Assembly (NCBI RefSeq): GCF_024519285.1
Contig: NZ_JAMZCY010000010.1
Span: 1 to 64,000, forward strand
Direction of reading: 5' to 3'
Source of the DNA: Cohnella sp. WQ 127256
Lineage (GTDB): Bacteria > Bacillota > Bacilli > Paenibacillales > Paenibacillaceae
Length of the DNA stretch: 64,000 nt
The notes below the pieces were generated by a model. The model searched no databases, had not been told where the DNA came from, and saw only the letters and a program-made list of their open reading frames with translations. The position numbers and the translations under genes were made by a program. Shown piece by piece: positions 44,658 through 53,439 of this stretch (positions are counted from its first letter, which is position 1; each line of letters starts with the position of its first letter).

Positions 44658-45695
44658 ATGTCAGTCTATCTCATTACCGGAGGGGCCGGGTTTATCGGTT
44701 CTCATTTATGTGAGGCTTTGTTGAAGGAAGGCCATCATATTATTAATGTGGATTCCTTTGCGGACAATTACAGCTATCAGAGAAAAGTAATTAATGTTCT
44801 TGAATCACTGGGGATGGACACGGAATTTACATTTCGTAATAAAAAGGATGATTTGCAGCTGTTGCTCCAGAGAGTGAATGGGGATCGATATCGTCTAGAG
44901 CTCACGGATATTCGTTGCATGGACAGTATGGAGCATATTTTCCAAACCTCGAGGATTGATGTGGTTGTACACTTAGCTGCCTATCCAGGTGTCAGAGCTT
45001 CCATGGACAATCCGTATGAAGCTGAAGAGGTTAATGTAAAAGGCACGCTTCACATCCTGGAGTTAATGAGAAAGCATGGGATCAGGAAGTGGATTTGCGC
45101 CTCATCATCTTCTGTATATGGAACAAACGCAAAGGTGCCTTTTGCCGAAGACGATGCAGTTGAAAGTCCGATCTCAGTCTATGCGATGACGAAGAAGAGC
45201 TGTGAGCTCTTGGGTCATATCTACCATCACCAGTATGGAATAGATACAATCATGCTTCGTTTTTTCACTGTGTTCGGGGAAAGGCAGCGTCCCGATCTTG
45301 CGATTCATAAATTTACTGCCTTGATAGATCAAGGCTTGGAAATCCCTTTCTATGGTGATGGATCAACGTATAGGGATTATACCTATATCAAAGATATTAT
45401 TAATGGAATTAAAGGCTCTATCGAATATGTTGAACAACAGCAAAATGTGTATCAAATCCTTAACTTGGGCGGCAATCAAACTCATTCACTTGCAAGCATG
45501 GTGGAAGATATTGCTCAAGAATTAGGCAAAAAGACGATATTGCACAAATTACCTAAGCAACCTGGGGATGTCGATAGAACATATGCTGATATTTCCAAAG
45601 CTCAGAACATGATTGGCTATGAGCCTATGACGACTTTTAGAGAAGGGCTACAGGCTTTTGTATCTTGGTATAAAGGGGGTGGCTACGAATGGTAG
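44658..45695 (+). CDS. NAD-dependent epimerase, probable UDP-glucuronate 4-epimerase
   Basis: 345 residues, RBS AAGGAGAGAAG. Short-chain dehydrogenase fold with GGAGFIGSHL, HLAAYPGVRASMDNPYEAEEVNVKGT, CASSSSVYGTNAKVPFAEDD and the catalytic YAMTKK. RASxxNPxxYxxxN-type wording is characteristic of UDP-glucuronate epimerases. With ugd directly before it, the probable product is UDP-galacturonate. Ends seven bases into the next gene. Confidence 0.87.
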   Translation: MSVYLITGGAGFIGSHLCEALLKEGHHIINVDSFADNYSYQRKVINVLESLGMDTEFTFRNKKDDLQLLLQRVNGDRYRLELTDIRCMDSMEHIFQTSRIDVVVHLAAYPGVRASMDNPYEAEEVNVKGTLHILELMRKHGIRKWICASSSSVYGTNAKVPFAEDDAVESPISVYAMTKKSCELLGHIYHHQYGIDTIMLRFFTVFGERQRPDLAIHKFTALIDQGLEIPFYGDGSTYRDYTYIKDIINGIKGSIEYVEQQQNVYQILNLGGNQTHSLASMVEDIAQELGKKTILHKLPKQPGDVDRTYADISKAQNMIGYEPMTTFREGLQAFVSWYKGGGYEW

Positions 45696-46396
45696 AGCTT
45701 TCTGTGGTGGTGCCTATTTATAATGAAGTCGAGAATATCGCAGGGCTCTATAATAGCATCACAGAAGCTGTAAAAGATAAGACAGCTGGCTACGAAATCA
45801 TTCTTGTGAACGATGGGAGTACAGATGGAACTGAACGTAAATTAGATGACCTGGCTCTAGAAGACCCTTGTGTAAAAGTAATTCATTTCCGGAAGAACTG
45901 CGGGCAAACAGCAGCTATTCAAGCTGGAATTAAGAAAGCGAGCGGCAAGTATATTGGTTTGATAGATGCAGATTTGCAAACGGATCCTAAAGACTTTTTT
46001 ACTTTAATGCCCTATTTAACTGAATTTGATTTCGCAAACGGCTGGAGAACCAAGCGTAAGGATACCTTTCTCAAAAAGATATCCTCACGAATCGGGAACG
46101 GCGTAAGGAATTGGATAACTGGGGATGTCATCGAGGATACGGGCTGTCCAATGAAGCTCTTCAAACGGGAAGTCGCTGAAAGTCTGCATTTGTATGAAGG
46201 ATTCCATCGATTCATGCCTACACTGGCTAGAATGAATGGTTATACCGTAGTGGAAGTACCTGTCGATCACAGAGAACGGCAATATGGTACTTCGAAGTAC
46301 GGTGTGATGAATCGCGCCTTTGTGGGTTTGATGGATGCAATTGTAATTGGATGGTTACGAAAGCGTGCCATACATTACGAGGCTAGGAGTGAGTAA
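45689..46396 (+). CDS. Family 2 glycosyltransferase, polyprenyl-phosphate type
   Basis: 235 residues. GT2 core: LSVVVPIYNEVENI, ILVNDGSTDGT, GLIDADLQTDPKDF (metal-binding DxD), and EDTGCPMKLFKREV with HRERQYGTSKYGVMNR near the end. This is the DPM1/ArnC-like layout that puts a sugar onto undecaprenyl phosphate. Unlike ArnC or GtrB it has no C-terminal membrane helices; the next gene encodes a small membrane protein instead. Overlaps the epimerase gene by seven bases. Confidence 0.86.
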   Translation: MVELSVVVPIYNEVENIAGLYNSITEAVKDKTAGYEIILVNDGSTDGTERKLDDLALEDPCVKVIHFRKNCGQTAAIQAGIKKASGKYIGLIDADLQTDPKDFFTLMPYLTEFDFANGWRTKRKDTFLKKISSRIGNGVRNWITGDVIEDTGCPMKLFKREVAESLHLYEGFHRFMPTLARMNGYTVVEVPVDHRERQYGTSKYGVMNRAFVGLMDAIVIGWLRKRAIHYEARSE

Positions 46397-46397
46397 G

Positions 46398-46718
46398 ATG
46401 TGGATGTCATTTTACAGCATGCTTGGAACAACGGAGTTTCGCTGGATTATAATTGGTTTTTTTGGACAATTGATGTTCACAGGCAGGTTTGTTATTCAGT
46501 GGATTGCAAGTGAGAGGGCGAAGAAAAGTGTAGTCACCCGTTCCTTCTGGACATTCAGTATACTTGGAAGCAGTGTATTATCTGCTTATGCCATTTATCG
46601 CAAAGATCCTGTTTTTATCGTTGGTCAAGTTCCGGGTATTCTAATTTATATTCGAAACTTGGTTATCATGAGAAACCAGGAACGGAAGCTTGCGCTTGAA
46701 GCTGCTCAGGAAAGATGA
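46398..46718 (+). CDS. LAB_N domain small membrane protein
   Basis: 106 residues from ATG 46398, directly after the glycosyltransferase stop; the frame is open further up but inside that gene. It matches the lipid-A-disaccharide synthase N-terminal domain (LAB_N): FGQLMFTGRFVIQWIASERAKKSVVTRSFWTFSILGSSVLSAYAIYRKDPVFIVGQVPGI is the family signature with about three membrane helices. Stand-alone LAB_N proteins often sit beside polyprenyl-phosphate glycosyltransferases, perhaps as a flipping or anchoring partner. This organism makes no lipid A, so the usual name is misleading. Confidence 0.85.
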   Translation: MWMSFYSMLGTTEFRWIIIGFFGQLMFTGRFVIQWIASERAKKSVVTRSFWTFSILGSSVLSAYAIYRKDPVFIVGQVPGILIYIRNLVIMRNQERKLALEAAQER

Positions 46719-46800
46719 AATGAAGCTTCCAGTCCTTTATAATGAATAATGCCGTCATTGCTTGATGGCTACCTCATAAATACCAAGGAGATCACGCGTA

Positions 46801-47259
46801 ATGACAAGTATGGATAAATTTATCAAGGATTGGCTAAACCATCGTAAAGTACTGCACGAAATGCTGGAGGAAGTAACTACCGAGCAGCTTTCCATGAAGC
46901 CATGGGAGACTGGGATGTCACTATCGGGGCTTGTACTGCATATTACTGGAGCGATGGGCATGTTCGCGTCGACGGTGAAGAACGGAGCCTATACGCCTTC
47001 TGGTCAACCGAAGCCCTTCGAGACAATCGAGGAACTTAAGGCCAATATTGCAGCGGATACCGAACAAACTGAAGCGATCCTGAGATCGATCACTCCGGAG
47101 CAATTGGAGCAATCAATCGATTTCTTCGGTAATGCGGCGCCGGGCAGCATTTTGCTGCAGAACGCTAAGGATCATGAAATCCATCATAAAGGTCAATTGT
47201 TTGTCTATTTGCGTCTAGCTGGCATCGAAAAATTGCCGTTTTACGTAAGTCGCGCTTAG
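46801..47259 (+). CDS. DinB-family protein
   Basis: 152 residues, RBS AAGGAGATCACG. Four-helix bundle with three candidate metal-binding His: LVLHITGAMG near 49 and DHEIHHKGQLFVYLRLAG near 125-129, the pattern of DinB/YfiT-like thiol-dependent or metal-dependent enzymes. Specific reaction unknown. Single gene with a terminator after it. Confidence 0.85.
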   Translation: MTSMDKFIKDWLNHRKVLHEMLEEVTTEQLSMKPWETGMSLSGLVLHITGAMGMFASTVKNGAYTPSGQPKPFETIEELKANIAADTEQTEAILRSITPEQLEQSIDFFGNAAPGSILLQNAKDHEIHHKGQLFVYLRLAGIEKLPFYVSRA

Positions 47260-47273
47260 ATAGATCAGAATCA

Positions 47274-47308
47274 GAAATCACTTCGATAAGAGGTGGTTTC
47301 TTTTTTTT
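47274..47308 (+). terminator. Terminator of the DinB-like gene
   Basis: Stem GAAATCACTT/AGGTGGTTTC (one G-T pair) followed by eight T. Confidence 0.82.
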
Positions 47309-47388
47309 GGCTAGGTTATGAAATATAAGATTTTATCTTCACGCACATTTTCTACCTAAACCTGCATTGTGATGTAGGCACTCTTGAG

Positions 47389-47547
47389 ATGAGATTACGG
47401 ACTAGAAATTGGTCTGACGAGAAGATTCAAGATTGCAAGGAGTATGCACAGCTTCTAATTGAAATTACCAGTGGGGACTATTCTCCACCTATGCTTGAAA
47501 TTGTTACAACCCTCATGAATATTTTCGGAGCTTATGTTGCAAAATAA
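47389..47547 (+). CDS. Possible 52-residue protein, unknown
   Basis: ATG 47389 opens a frame MRLRTRNWSDEKIQDCKEYA... ending GAYVAK. The composition is protein-like (an amphipathic helix, few rare codons), but GAG is the only hint of a ribosome site and I recognise no family. It may be a remnant. The rest of 47309-47812 shows no gene beyond a hairpin at 47753. Confidence 0.3.
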   Translation: MRLRTRNWSDEKIQDCKEYAQLLIEITSGDYSPPMLEIVTTLMNIFGAYVAK

Positions 47548-47752
47548 TGTGGACGGTGTAAGAGAGGTGTGGTTCCATTGGACCGTTTGGTGCAAGGGCT
47601 GCAGGAGGAACTTATCTAATCACTTAGCTTAATTAGGAAGCGAGGGGTTGTGCCGCAGAGTATCTCTGAACACAGGTTTTACCCAAGTGATCTATTATCG
47701 CGAAGTGTGATGTCTGAGACTCGGCAATAACAATCAACCACCGTCGAAAGTT

Positions 47753-47778
47753 GGAGCCTATCATGGGCTCCTTCTTTT
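47753..47778 (+). terminator. Short hairpin ahead of the RNase H-like gene
   Basis: GGAGCC/GGCTCC with TTCTTTT after it. It precedes the gene by about 35 bases, so it may be a leader attenuator or the end of an upstream small transcript. Confidence 0.5.
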
Positions 47779-47812
47779 ATTTCAAACACAATTATGAAGG
47801 AGATGGGGCAGT

Positions 47813-48331
47813 ATGGATTTCACCCTTCAAGCTTTGATTAAGAGGGCATATGCCACTCCTTGCCTTAGGCAGAATATTTACAACAAGGGTATGATTCACT
47901 TGTATTGTGATTACTCTGGTCACGAGGAGCGTACGGATTGCGGTATAGCTTGCTGCTTGGTCTATAACAGAACGATCCAAGTATCCGCGGAAAAAATAGG
48001 GTTCGAGCCTATAGGGGATTCTGTTTATGGTGAATTATTAGCCATTACATATAGTCTTGAAATTCTCGGAGAAGCCTTGACGGAGCATCGTCCGAAAATC
48101 GCTATTGTCTTTACGGACTGTAGCTGCATAGCGCGGCTGCTGTCGAAAGATCAGTTCTCCAAGCCCTCCTATGAAGAGATAACAAATCAAATCACAGTAG
48201 CTCTCACCAAATTGCAAATTAGATTTCCTGATGTCGAAGTGAGAGTGAAGGTTATGAACAGCAAGCATAAAAGGAATAATGCTCTCCATAGGATGGCGCA
48301 TGTAGCGGCTAGGAAGGTTATTGGGAAGTGA
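47813..48331 (+). CDS. RNase H-like domain protein
   Basis: 172 residues, RBS AAGGAG. RNase H fold with acidic residues in place: IHLYCDYSG (Asp), DSVYGELLAITYSLEIL (Glu) and AIVFTDCSCI (Asp). The fourth usual acidic residue seems replaced, since the C-terminal helix reads NNALHRMAHVAARK where RNase HI has N-x-x-AD-x-LA. Activity is therefore uncertain; some relatives with this change may bind hybrids without cutting. Stand-alone gene. Confidence 0.7.
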   Translation: MDFTLQALIKRAYATPCLRQNIYNKGMIHLYCDYSGHEERTDCGIACCLVYNRTIQVSAEKIGFEPIGDSVYGELLAITYSLEILGEALTEHRPKIAIVFTDCSCIARLLSKDQFSKPSYEEITNQITVALTKLQIRFPDVEVRVKVMNSKHKRNNALHRMAHVAARKVIGK

Positions 48332-48454
48332 ATGGAATGTTTTTAGAACACTCAATTACATAGCATTTCTTGTTATACTTTGATGTACCAAACCACTGGT
48401 ATATCAAGGTTTTTCTTATATGTAGGACTAAAAAGCCTTTCGTTACAAATTAAT

Positions 48455-48480
48455 AAAACCGTTTGGCGGTGTGCAGAGTC
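48455..48480 (+). promoter_or_regulatory. Possible ECF-type promoter of the sigma/DUF4179 operon
   Basis: AAAACC, 16 bases, AGTC: similar to the AAC...CGTC form of ECF promoters, about 40 bases before the start codon. ECF genes often activate themselves. Inference only. Confidence 0.35.
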
Positions 48481-48517
48481 TAATGGTATAGAAGCAAATC
48501 GGCAGGAGAGGTTACGA

Positions 48518-49057
48518 GTGGATAACGAATTGCTGGCTCTTGCGGCCAAGCGTGGCGATGATGCGGCTTTCTACAGCCTCATTATGCAGCATAGGGAAAA
48601 GATGTATCGGATCGCTTACACGTATTTGAAAAATGAGACCGATGCTCTTGAAGCGGTTCAGGAAGCGACTTGTCGGGCGTATATGCAGATTCGTAAATTA
48701 AAGGAACCAAGTTATTTCGGCAGTTGGCTGATCCGTATTCTAATGAACTATTGTGCGGACGAGGTAAAAAGACGGGCTCGAAGGAACGGAGGACGTGATG
48801 CGGCCGCTACAAATGTAGAGTCGCACACGGCGAGCGGTGAATCAGCGTTGCTAGAGAAAGTATTGCTAGAGTCTGCGGTCGAACAGCTAGATGCCAACTA
48901 TCAAAAAGTCATTCAACTGAAATACTATCACGATCTAACGATTACTGAGATAGCAAGAACACTGGAGAAACCGGAAGGTACAATCAAAACATGGCTGCAC
49001 AAAGCTCTCGGCGGGTTACGTCAGAGGCTGGAGAAGGAGAGTGAACATCATGGATGA
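48518..49057 (+). CDS. ECF sigma factor paired with a DUF4179 anti-sigma protein
   Basis: 179 residues from GTG 48518 (GGAGAGG six bases upstream); the open frame extends to 48380 but without a site. Region 2: MYRIAYTYLKNETDALEAVQEATCRAYMQIRKL and FGSWLIRILMNYCADEVKRR. Region 4: LDANYQKVIQLKYYHDLTITEIARTLEKPEGTIKTWLHKALGGLR. The next gene starts eight bases before the stop, and its DUF4179 product is the usual anti-sigma partner of such factors in Paenibacillus and Bacillus. Confidence 0.9.
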   Translation: MDNELLALAAKRGDDAAFYSLIMQHREKMYRIAYTYLKNETDALEAVQEATCRAYMQIRKLKEPSYFGSWLIRILMNYCADEVKRRARRNGGRDAAATNVESHTASGESALLEKVLLESAVEQLDANYQKVIQLKYYHDLTITEIARTLEKPEGTIKTWLHKALGGLRQRLEKESEHHG

Positions 49058-50393
49058 GAAACGTAATTATGACGGGCAGGAGTTACCTCTGTTAGATGCG
49101 ATGAAAGAGCATATTGAACAACTTCCGGTCCCGCCACAGATCGATGAGGTGATTCGAAACGGTATGCAGCTTGGCCGACAACGTAGAAGGCATCGGGTGC
49201 TAACGAGAATGACATCCTGCATTGCAAGTCTGCTTATTCTGGTATTGGTAGCTTCAGTCCGATTCTCCCCTGCTGTTGCCGCATATGTCGGTGATATACC
49301 CGGTCTCCGGTCGTTCGTCCAGTTGATACACTTCGATAAGGGCCTACAGCTAGCGCTGGAAAATGACTATATGCAGCATGTTGGTCTTTCCGATGAGCAT
49401 GACGGCATCAAGCTAACTGTAGACGGCGTTCTCGCTGATGAATCGAGGATTATTGTATTTTACACATTGGATAACATGGACGGACGGAAGCGGGTCATGA
49501 ATGTTCAAAATGTGAAGCTGGTCAATAACCAACATACCTCCATATCTCACGGGGCATCGGATTTCGGTGAAGATTGGGTAAGCAAGCAAGGAACGATAGA
49601 ATTTAATTTGCTAGATGGGGCTGGCATTCCAGATACCTTAGATCTGGAGTTGAAGGTTGGTAAGGATTACGAGACAGTCGCAAATGGTCCGATATGGAAG
49701 TTTGCAATACCTGTAGATAAAGTCAAATTTGAGGGATTGAAGGAAACCTATGATATCAACCAGACGGTTACCGTTGAGGGTCAGCGCATAACCATTGGGA
49801 CATTGACCGTGTATCCGACTCGGATCGGGCTGGAGGTCGTTTACGATTCGGCCAACACGAAGAAATTATTTCATTTTGATGATATCCGGATCGAAGACGA
49901 GCAAGGAGAAACCTTCGGGACTATCAACAATGGTGTAACTGCTTCGAACATTAGCGAGAATCGGCTTGTGCTCTACTTCCAGAGCAACTATTTCCGTAAG
50001 CCGGATCGGCTCTATTTGCGGGCGAACAGTATCCGTGCACTGGATAAAAACAAGCTGGAGGTCCAGCTAGATCTCAATCGTAAAGAACTGCTGTCCCGTC
50101 CGGACGAACGGCTCACACTCGATGACATCGGCATCAGTGCGGAGAATGGCCAGAGCATTCTTGTCTTTCACTTGAAAAATGATGATCCGCTCGACAAGGA
50201 CCGTCAGTACAGCTTATTCGACAGCAAGTACAAGGATGCCTCTGGTCAATCATTCGAGTCTAACATGACGGGATCTACATTCGACAGTTTTCAATATTAT
50301 ATTAAGAAAACGAACTATCAAAGCCCATTAACGCTCACCATCTCCGATTACCCTTCTCGGATATATGGCGATATTAACCTTAGAATTAAATAG
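49050..50393 (+). CDS. DUF4179 membrane protein, probable anti-sigma factor
   Basis: 447 residues from ATG 49050 (GGAGAG upstream). A cytoplasmic N-terminal segment (about 1-50, ELPLLDAMKEHIEQLPVPPQIDEVIRNGMQLGRQRRR), one membrane segment (about 55-75), then PAVAAYVGDIPGLRSFVQLIHFDKGLQLALENDYMQHV, the typical DUF4179 stretch, and a large outer beta-rich part. The N-terminus would hold the sigma factor and the outside part would sense. Co-translated with the sigma gene (8-base overlap). Confidence 0.85.
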   Translation: MDEKRNYDGQELPLLDAMKEHIEQLPVPPQIDEVIRNGMQLGRQRRRHRVLTRMTSCIASLLILVLVASVRFSPAVAAYVGDIPGLRSFVQLIHFDKGLQLALENDYMQHVGLSDEHDGIKLTVDGVLADESRIIVFYTLDNMDGRKRVMNVQNVKLVNNQHTSISHGASDFGEDWVSKQGTIEFNLLDGAGIPDTLDLELKVGKDYETVANGPIWKFAIPVDKVKFEGLKETYDINQTVTVEGQRITIGTLTVYPTRIGLEVVYDSANTKKLFHFDDIRIEDEQGETFGTINNGVTASNISENRLVLYFQSNYFRKPDRLYLRANSIRALDKNKLEVQLDLNRKELLSRPDERLTLDDIGISAENGQSILVFHLKNDDPLDKDRQYSLFDSKYKDASGQSFESNMTGSTFDSFQYYIKKTNYQSPLTLTISDYPSRIYGDINLRIK

Positions 50394-50517
50394 GTATTCA
50401 CGGAGGATCAGGGATTAATCAAGTATTCCGGCACAGGTTATCGTCGTTCCCCTTTACTTGCTCATGGTTCAGTTTGACTGGGTTGTTATTCGTAGATAAT
50501 TAAGTTTCTCTAGCAAG

Positions 50518-50559
50518 GAACAAGAGGTGGCGCAGGCAAATCTGCGCCACCTCTTGTTC
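50518..50559. terminator. Strong hairpin between the DUF4179 gene and the hydrolase gene
   Basis: Perfect 18-bp stem GAACAAGAGGTGGCGCAG/CTGCGCCACCTCTTGTTC with a six-base loop; no long T-tract. The rest of 50394-50710 shows no gene. Confidence 0.7.
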
Positions 50560-50710
50560 TGCAATTAACGTGATGTTTCAACCCGCCCTATTTTAGAACC
50601 TCTTATTTGTGTGAAAATGTTAATCCACCAAGCACATTGAGTTGTGATATATTTTTACAGTGACCCAGAATGCACGATTTAATATCATGAACCATTTTCG
50701 GGAGGATTAC

Positions 50711-51712
50711 ATGAGTATTAGAACAAAGCAAATTTATGGGCGATTGCTCATACCGATATTTACGTTAATCCTGTTGTGCATCTCACCCATGGCAGTCTTT
50801 GCTGCTCAGAAAGATGAAGCAACGGTAGCGCCAGATGTATCTGTTAAGATTGATGGCGTGAAGGTGAATCTAGCCGGTCAGGTGCTGATGCGGGATGGAA
50901 GCCTGTTTTTACCTGTCGCACAATTGGCAGAAATGTTTGACGCGAAGACGATGTGGGACCAGGACACGGAATCCGTGACGATACATACGGTTTATGGAGA
51001 CAAGATTGTGCTCAGTAATGGAGTCCCCGTCGTTTATTTCAATGAAAACCGTTATCGCATGGACGTGGCACCATTGCTTACGAGTGGAAAGACTTATATT
51101 CCGCTTCGCAATGTCGCAGAGCTACTGCATGCAACAGTCAAGTGGAACCCAGATCAGCAATTAGCCGAGCTTGAAACGGTACAACCAGCTGTAATAACTG
51201 AAGAATACGGATTGACGGAGATCAGCAAGCAACATGGCGTTAGCGACTCTGCGTTGTTAAAACGTAATGGGCTCAAAAGTGCGGATAGCATCAAGGTGGG
51301 GGCTAAGCTTCAGGTGGTGATCCCTTCTATTTTCTCTAACGAGGCGGAATCATTCACGGAGAAAGACTTCATGCTGCTGGCGAAGCTTACACAAGTGGAG
51401 GCTGGATACGAGACCTATGAGGGGCAGCTGGCTGTAGCTAATGTCGTTCTTAACAGGGTGAAGAACGCAAAGTTCCCGGATACGATCCGTGATGTTATTT
51501 ATTCTGGAAAGCAGTTTCCTGTTGCTCATAATGGTATGTTGGATAAGAGTGTACCGAATGCAAGTGTGCTTCGCGCTGCTAAGGATGCCTTGAACGGGAA
51601 GAGTAATGTGGAGGATGCAGTCTATTTCTTCAATTATAAAGTATCCAAAGGCGCGTTCTGGTCCGGTCTTGAAGTGATCGCAACGTTCGGCCATCATAGA
51701 TTTGCGAAATAG
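50711..51712 (+). CDS. Secreted cell-wall hydrolase (SleB/CwlJ-like) with amine-oxidase-N and LysM parts
   Basis: 333 residues from ATG 50711 (GGGAGGA upstream). Signal peptide LLIPIFTLILLCISPMAVFA; a copper-amine-oxidase N-terminal stalk domain (about 40-155: VKIDGVKVNLAGQVLMRDGSLFLPVAQLAEMF ... KTYIPLRNVAELLHATVKWN); a LysM-like piece (about 165-205: ITEEYGLTEISKQHGVSDSALLKRNGL...IKVGAKLQV); and a Hydrolase_2 domain (about 220-333: LLAKLTQVEAGYETYEGQLAVANVVLNRVKNAKFPDTIRDVIY), the SleB catalytic module with the Glu in VEAGYE. It probably cuts peptidoglycan, during germination or growth. Confidence 0.88.
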   Translation: MSIRTKQIYGRLLIPIFTLILLCISPMAVFAAQKDEATVAPDVSVKIDGVKVNLAGQVLMRDGSLFLPVAQLAEMFDAKTMWDQDTESVTIHTVYGDKIVLSNGVPVVYFNENRYRMDVAPLLTSGKTYIPLRNVAELLHATVKWNPDQQLAELETVQPAVITEEYGLTEISKQHGVSDSALLKRNGLKSADSIKVGAKLQVVIPSIFSNEAESFTEKDFMLLAKLTQVEAGYETYEGQLAVANVVLNRVKNAKFPDTIRDVIYSGKQFPVAHNGMLDKSVPNASVLRAAKDALNGKSNVEDAVYFFNYKVSKGAFWSGLEVIATFGHHRFAK

Positions 51713-51716
51713 ATCA

Positions 51717-51775
51717 GATAAATGGAACAGACCTCCAACCCACTGAAGTGTGGATGAAGGTCTGTTCCATTTATC
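51717..51775. terminator. Bidirectional terminator between convergent genes
   Basis: Perfect 18-bp arms GATAAATGGAACAGACCT/AGGTCTGTTCCATTTATC around a 23-base loop, between the hydrolase gene (plus) and the lipoprotein gene (minus). Confidence 0.8.
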
Positions 51776-51783
51776 CTACTTTA

Positions 51784-53364
51784 TTATTTTGTTGCGAGCC
51801 AAGCATCGATTTGCTTCTGCTTCTCGGCAATGATCTTATCAAGGCCTGCTTGCTTCATTCTTTCAATTAACTTAGGAAGGAATTCCACAGGGTCCACGGT
51901 TCCAGTTGCAATGCTAGGCCAAAGCTCGTTTTTCACATTCGCAACCGCAGCGATTTCTGTCTTGACAGGCTCTGCATCGAAATTAAAGCCTAGTATTTTG
52001 CTTGGTACGCCGGATTCGTTATACTCCTTGAACAAATCCCATTTCTTAGTGTTCTGACCCACTGTAAAGTGATTCAAAAATTGGTTTCCGAATTCCCAGA
52101 AGGCATTCGGGAAATAGCCGGAATTTTGACCAGTTAAACCAGGAGCGAAATCAATGACGTTCTCGACATCTGTTTTCACAAAATGCGTGCCTTCTACGCC
52201 GTAGTTAAGAATATTGTTGACGACAGGATCTGAATTTACTAGCTCAAGGAACATTAGTGCCCGTTCAGGATTTTTGGATGAGGCAACTACTGCATTCATT
52301 GAGCCCTGTGTGTCATTGGATGTAATAAATGGTGTTGTAATAGAGAACTGCTCAAGCTCGTATCCATAGGATGCGCCTACTTCCTCATTAGCAAGCGGCT
52401 TTGTCGTTCCACCGACTAAGAAAACTTTCTTTCCTTTTCTATCTGGTGTCGCGTCCTTAACGATAGTGGCATCCTTACGAATATATCCAGCCTTGTAATA
52501 CTTGTGCATGGTATTTAATATCGCCTTGTATTCGGGTGTCTCGTATTCGTTAACTACGATGGTATCCTTGTTCTTGTATAGCTTTCCGGGTATGTTCTGA
52601 TCACCTACAGGATCAAAGTCCAGGAATGTCATAGCAAAGTCCATGGATGCAACCCCGCCTAATGGAGAGACATTAGGGTCTTGTGCTTTTACTGCCGCTA
52701 AAATAGGCTCCAGGTCATCCAGCGTCGGAATTTCTGTCTGGAATTTCTTCAATTGCTCTTCTAAACCATACTTTTTAGCAAGCTCTGTGCTATAACCAAA
52801 TCCATTCGTATGAGCGATTTCCTTGCTTGTTGGGATTGCATAGATTTTACCTGCAACTCTGGCGCCTTCAAATAGAACTTTAGGTAAGTTTTCTACAGTT
52901 TTGGGAGCGTATTTAGGTAACAGCTCTGTAATATCTGCAAAATATCCTTTAGCTACGCTTTGTGCGAATTGGCTCCAGCCTGCGGTGAACATAATATCTA
53001 CATTAGAACCTGCCGCGAGTAGGACAGGAAACTTATCGCCCCAGCTCCCCCAATCGACAAAGTTAATGTGAACAGTTGCATTGATCTTGTCTTTCAAATA
53101 GTCGTTTAATGCTTGTTCAACTAACTTGGTGTCCTTTTGTGGGGCTGCTGGCAAAAACCAATTTAATTCAACAGGCGGCAATTCCGCTGGCGCTGATGCA
53201 GTTGCTGTTTCACTAGCTTTTTCACTGGCAGGCTGACTTGCTGTTTCTTTTGATTCAGGAGTGCTAGTCTTGTTATTGTTGTTGGATCCACAACCTGTAA
53301 GAACCATGCTGAATGCAAATACAGATATCAATGCCCAAGATATCGCTTTTTTCGAAATGCGCAT
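51784..53364 (-). CDS. Sugar ABC transporter substrate-binding lipoprotein (LplA-like)
   Basis: 526 residues from ATG 53364, with GAGGGGG seven bases upstream. Signal peptide with lipobox MVLTGC. Large family-1 solute-binding domain (VELNWFLPAAPQKDTKLVEQALNDYL, MFTAGWSQFAQSVAKGYFADITELLPKYAP, YAIPTSKEIAHTNGFGYSTELAKKYGL). This long form with DUF3502-like C-terminus accompanies LplB/LplC permeases. Third gene in its operon after the two permeases, a hairpin between them probably raising its level. Substrate likely an oligosaccharide. Confidence 0.9.
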   Translation of the reverse strand: MRISKKAISWALISVFAFSMVLTGCGSNNNNKTSTPESKETASQPASEKASETATASAPAELPPVELNWFLPAAPQKDTKLVEQALNDYLKDKINATVHINFVDWGSWGDKFPVLLAAGSNVDIMFTAGWSQFAQSVAKGYFADITELLPKYAPKTVENLPKVLFEGARVAGKIYAIPTSKEIAHTNGFGYSTELAKKYGLEEQLKKFQTEIPTLDDLEPILAAVKAQDPNVSPLGGVASMDFAMTFLDFDPVGDQNIPGKLYKNKDTIVVNEYETPEYKAILNTMHKYYKAGYIRKDATIVKDATPDRKGKKVFLVGGTTKPLANEEVGASYGYELEQFSITTPFITSNDTQGSMNAVVASSKNPERALMFLELVNSDPVVNNILNYGVEGTHFVKTDVENVIDFAPGLTGQNSGYFPNAFWEFGNQFLNHFTVGQNTKKWDLFKEYNESGVPSKILGFNFDAEPVKTEIAAVANVKNELWPSIATGTVDPVEFLPKLIERMKQAGLDKIIAEKQKQIDAWLATK

Positions 53365-53404
53365 GTCCAATCCCCCTCAAAATGATTAAATATTTATTTA
53401 CTAA

Positions 53405-53437
53405 CCTTTTAGAAACCTGTACACAGCTTCTAAAAGG
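53405..53437 (-). promoter_or_regulatory. Intercistronic hairpin before the binding-protein gene
   Basis: Inverted repeat CCTTTTAGAA/TTCTAAAAGG with a 13-base loop and no T-tract. Such hairpins between permease and binding-protein genes often stabilise the message of the latter. Confidence 0.5.
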
Positions 53438-53439
53438 GA

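Noticed and set aside
47389..47547. Treating the 52-codon frame as a confirmed small protein
   Set aside because: Kept only as a low-confidence feature: the ribosome site is poor and no homologue is known to me.
6966..50481. TTCAGTTTGACTGG shared by the regions near 6966 and 50468
   Set aside because: A 14-base match between two sites is expected by chance in a window this size, and the flanks do not align well.
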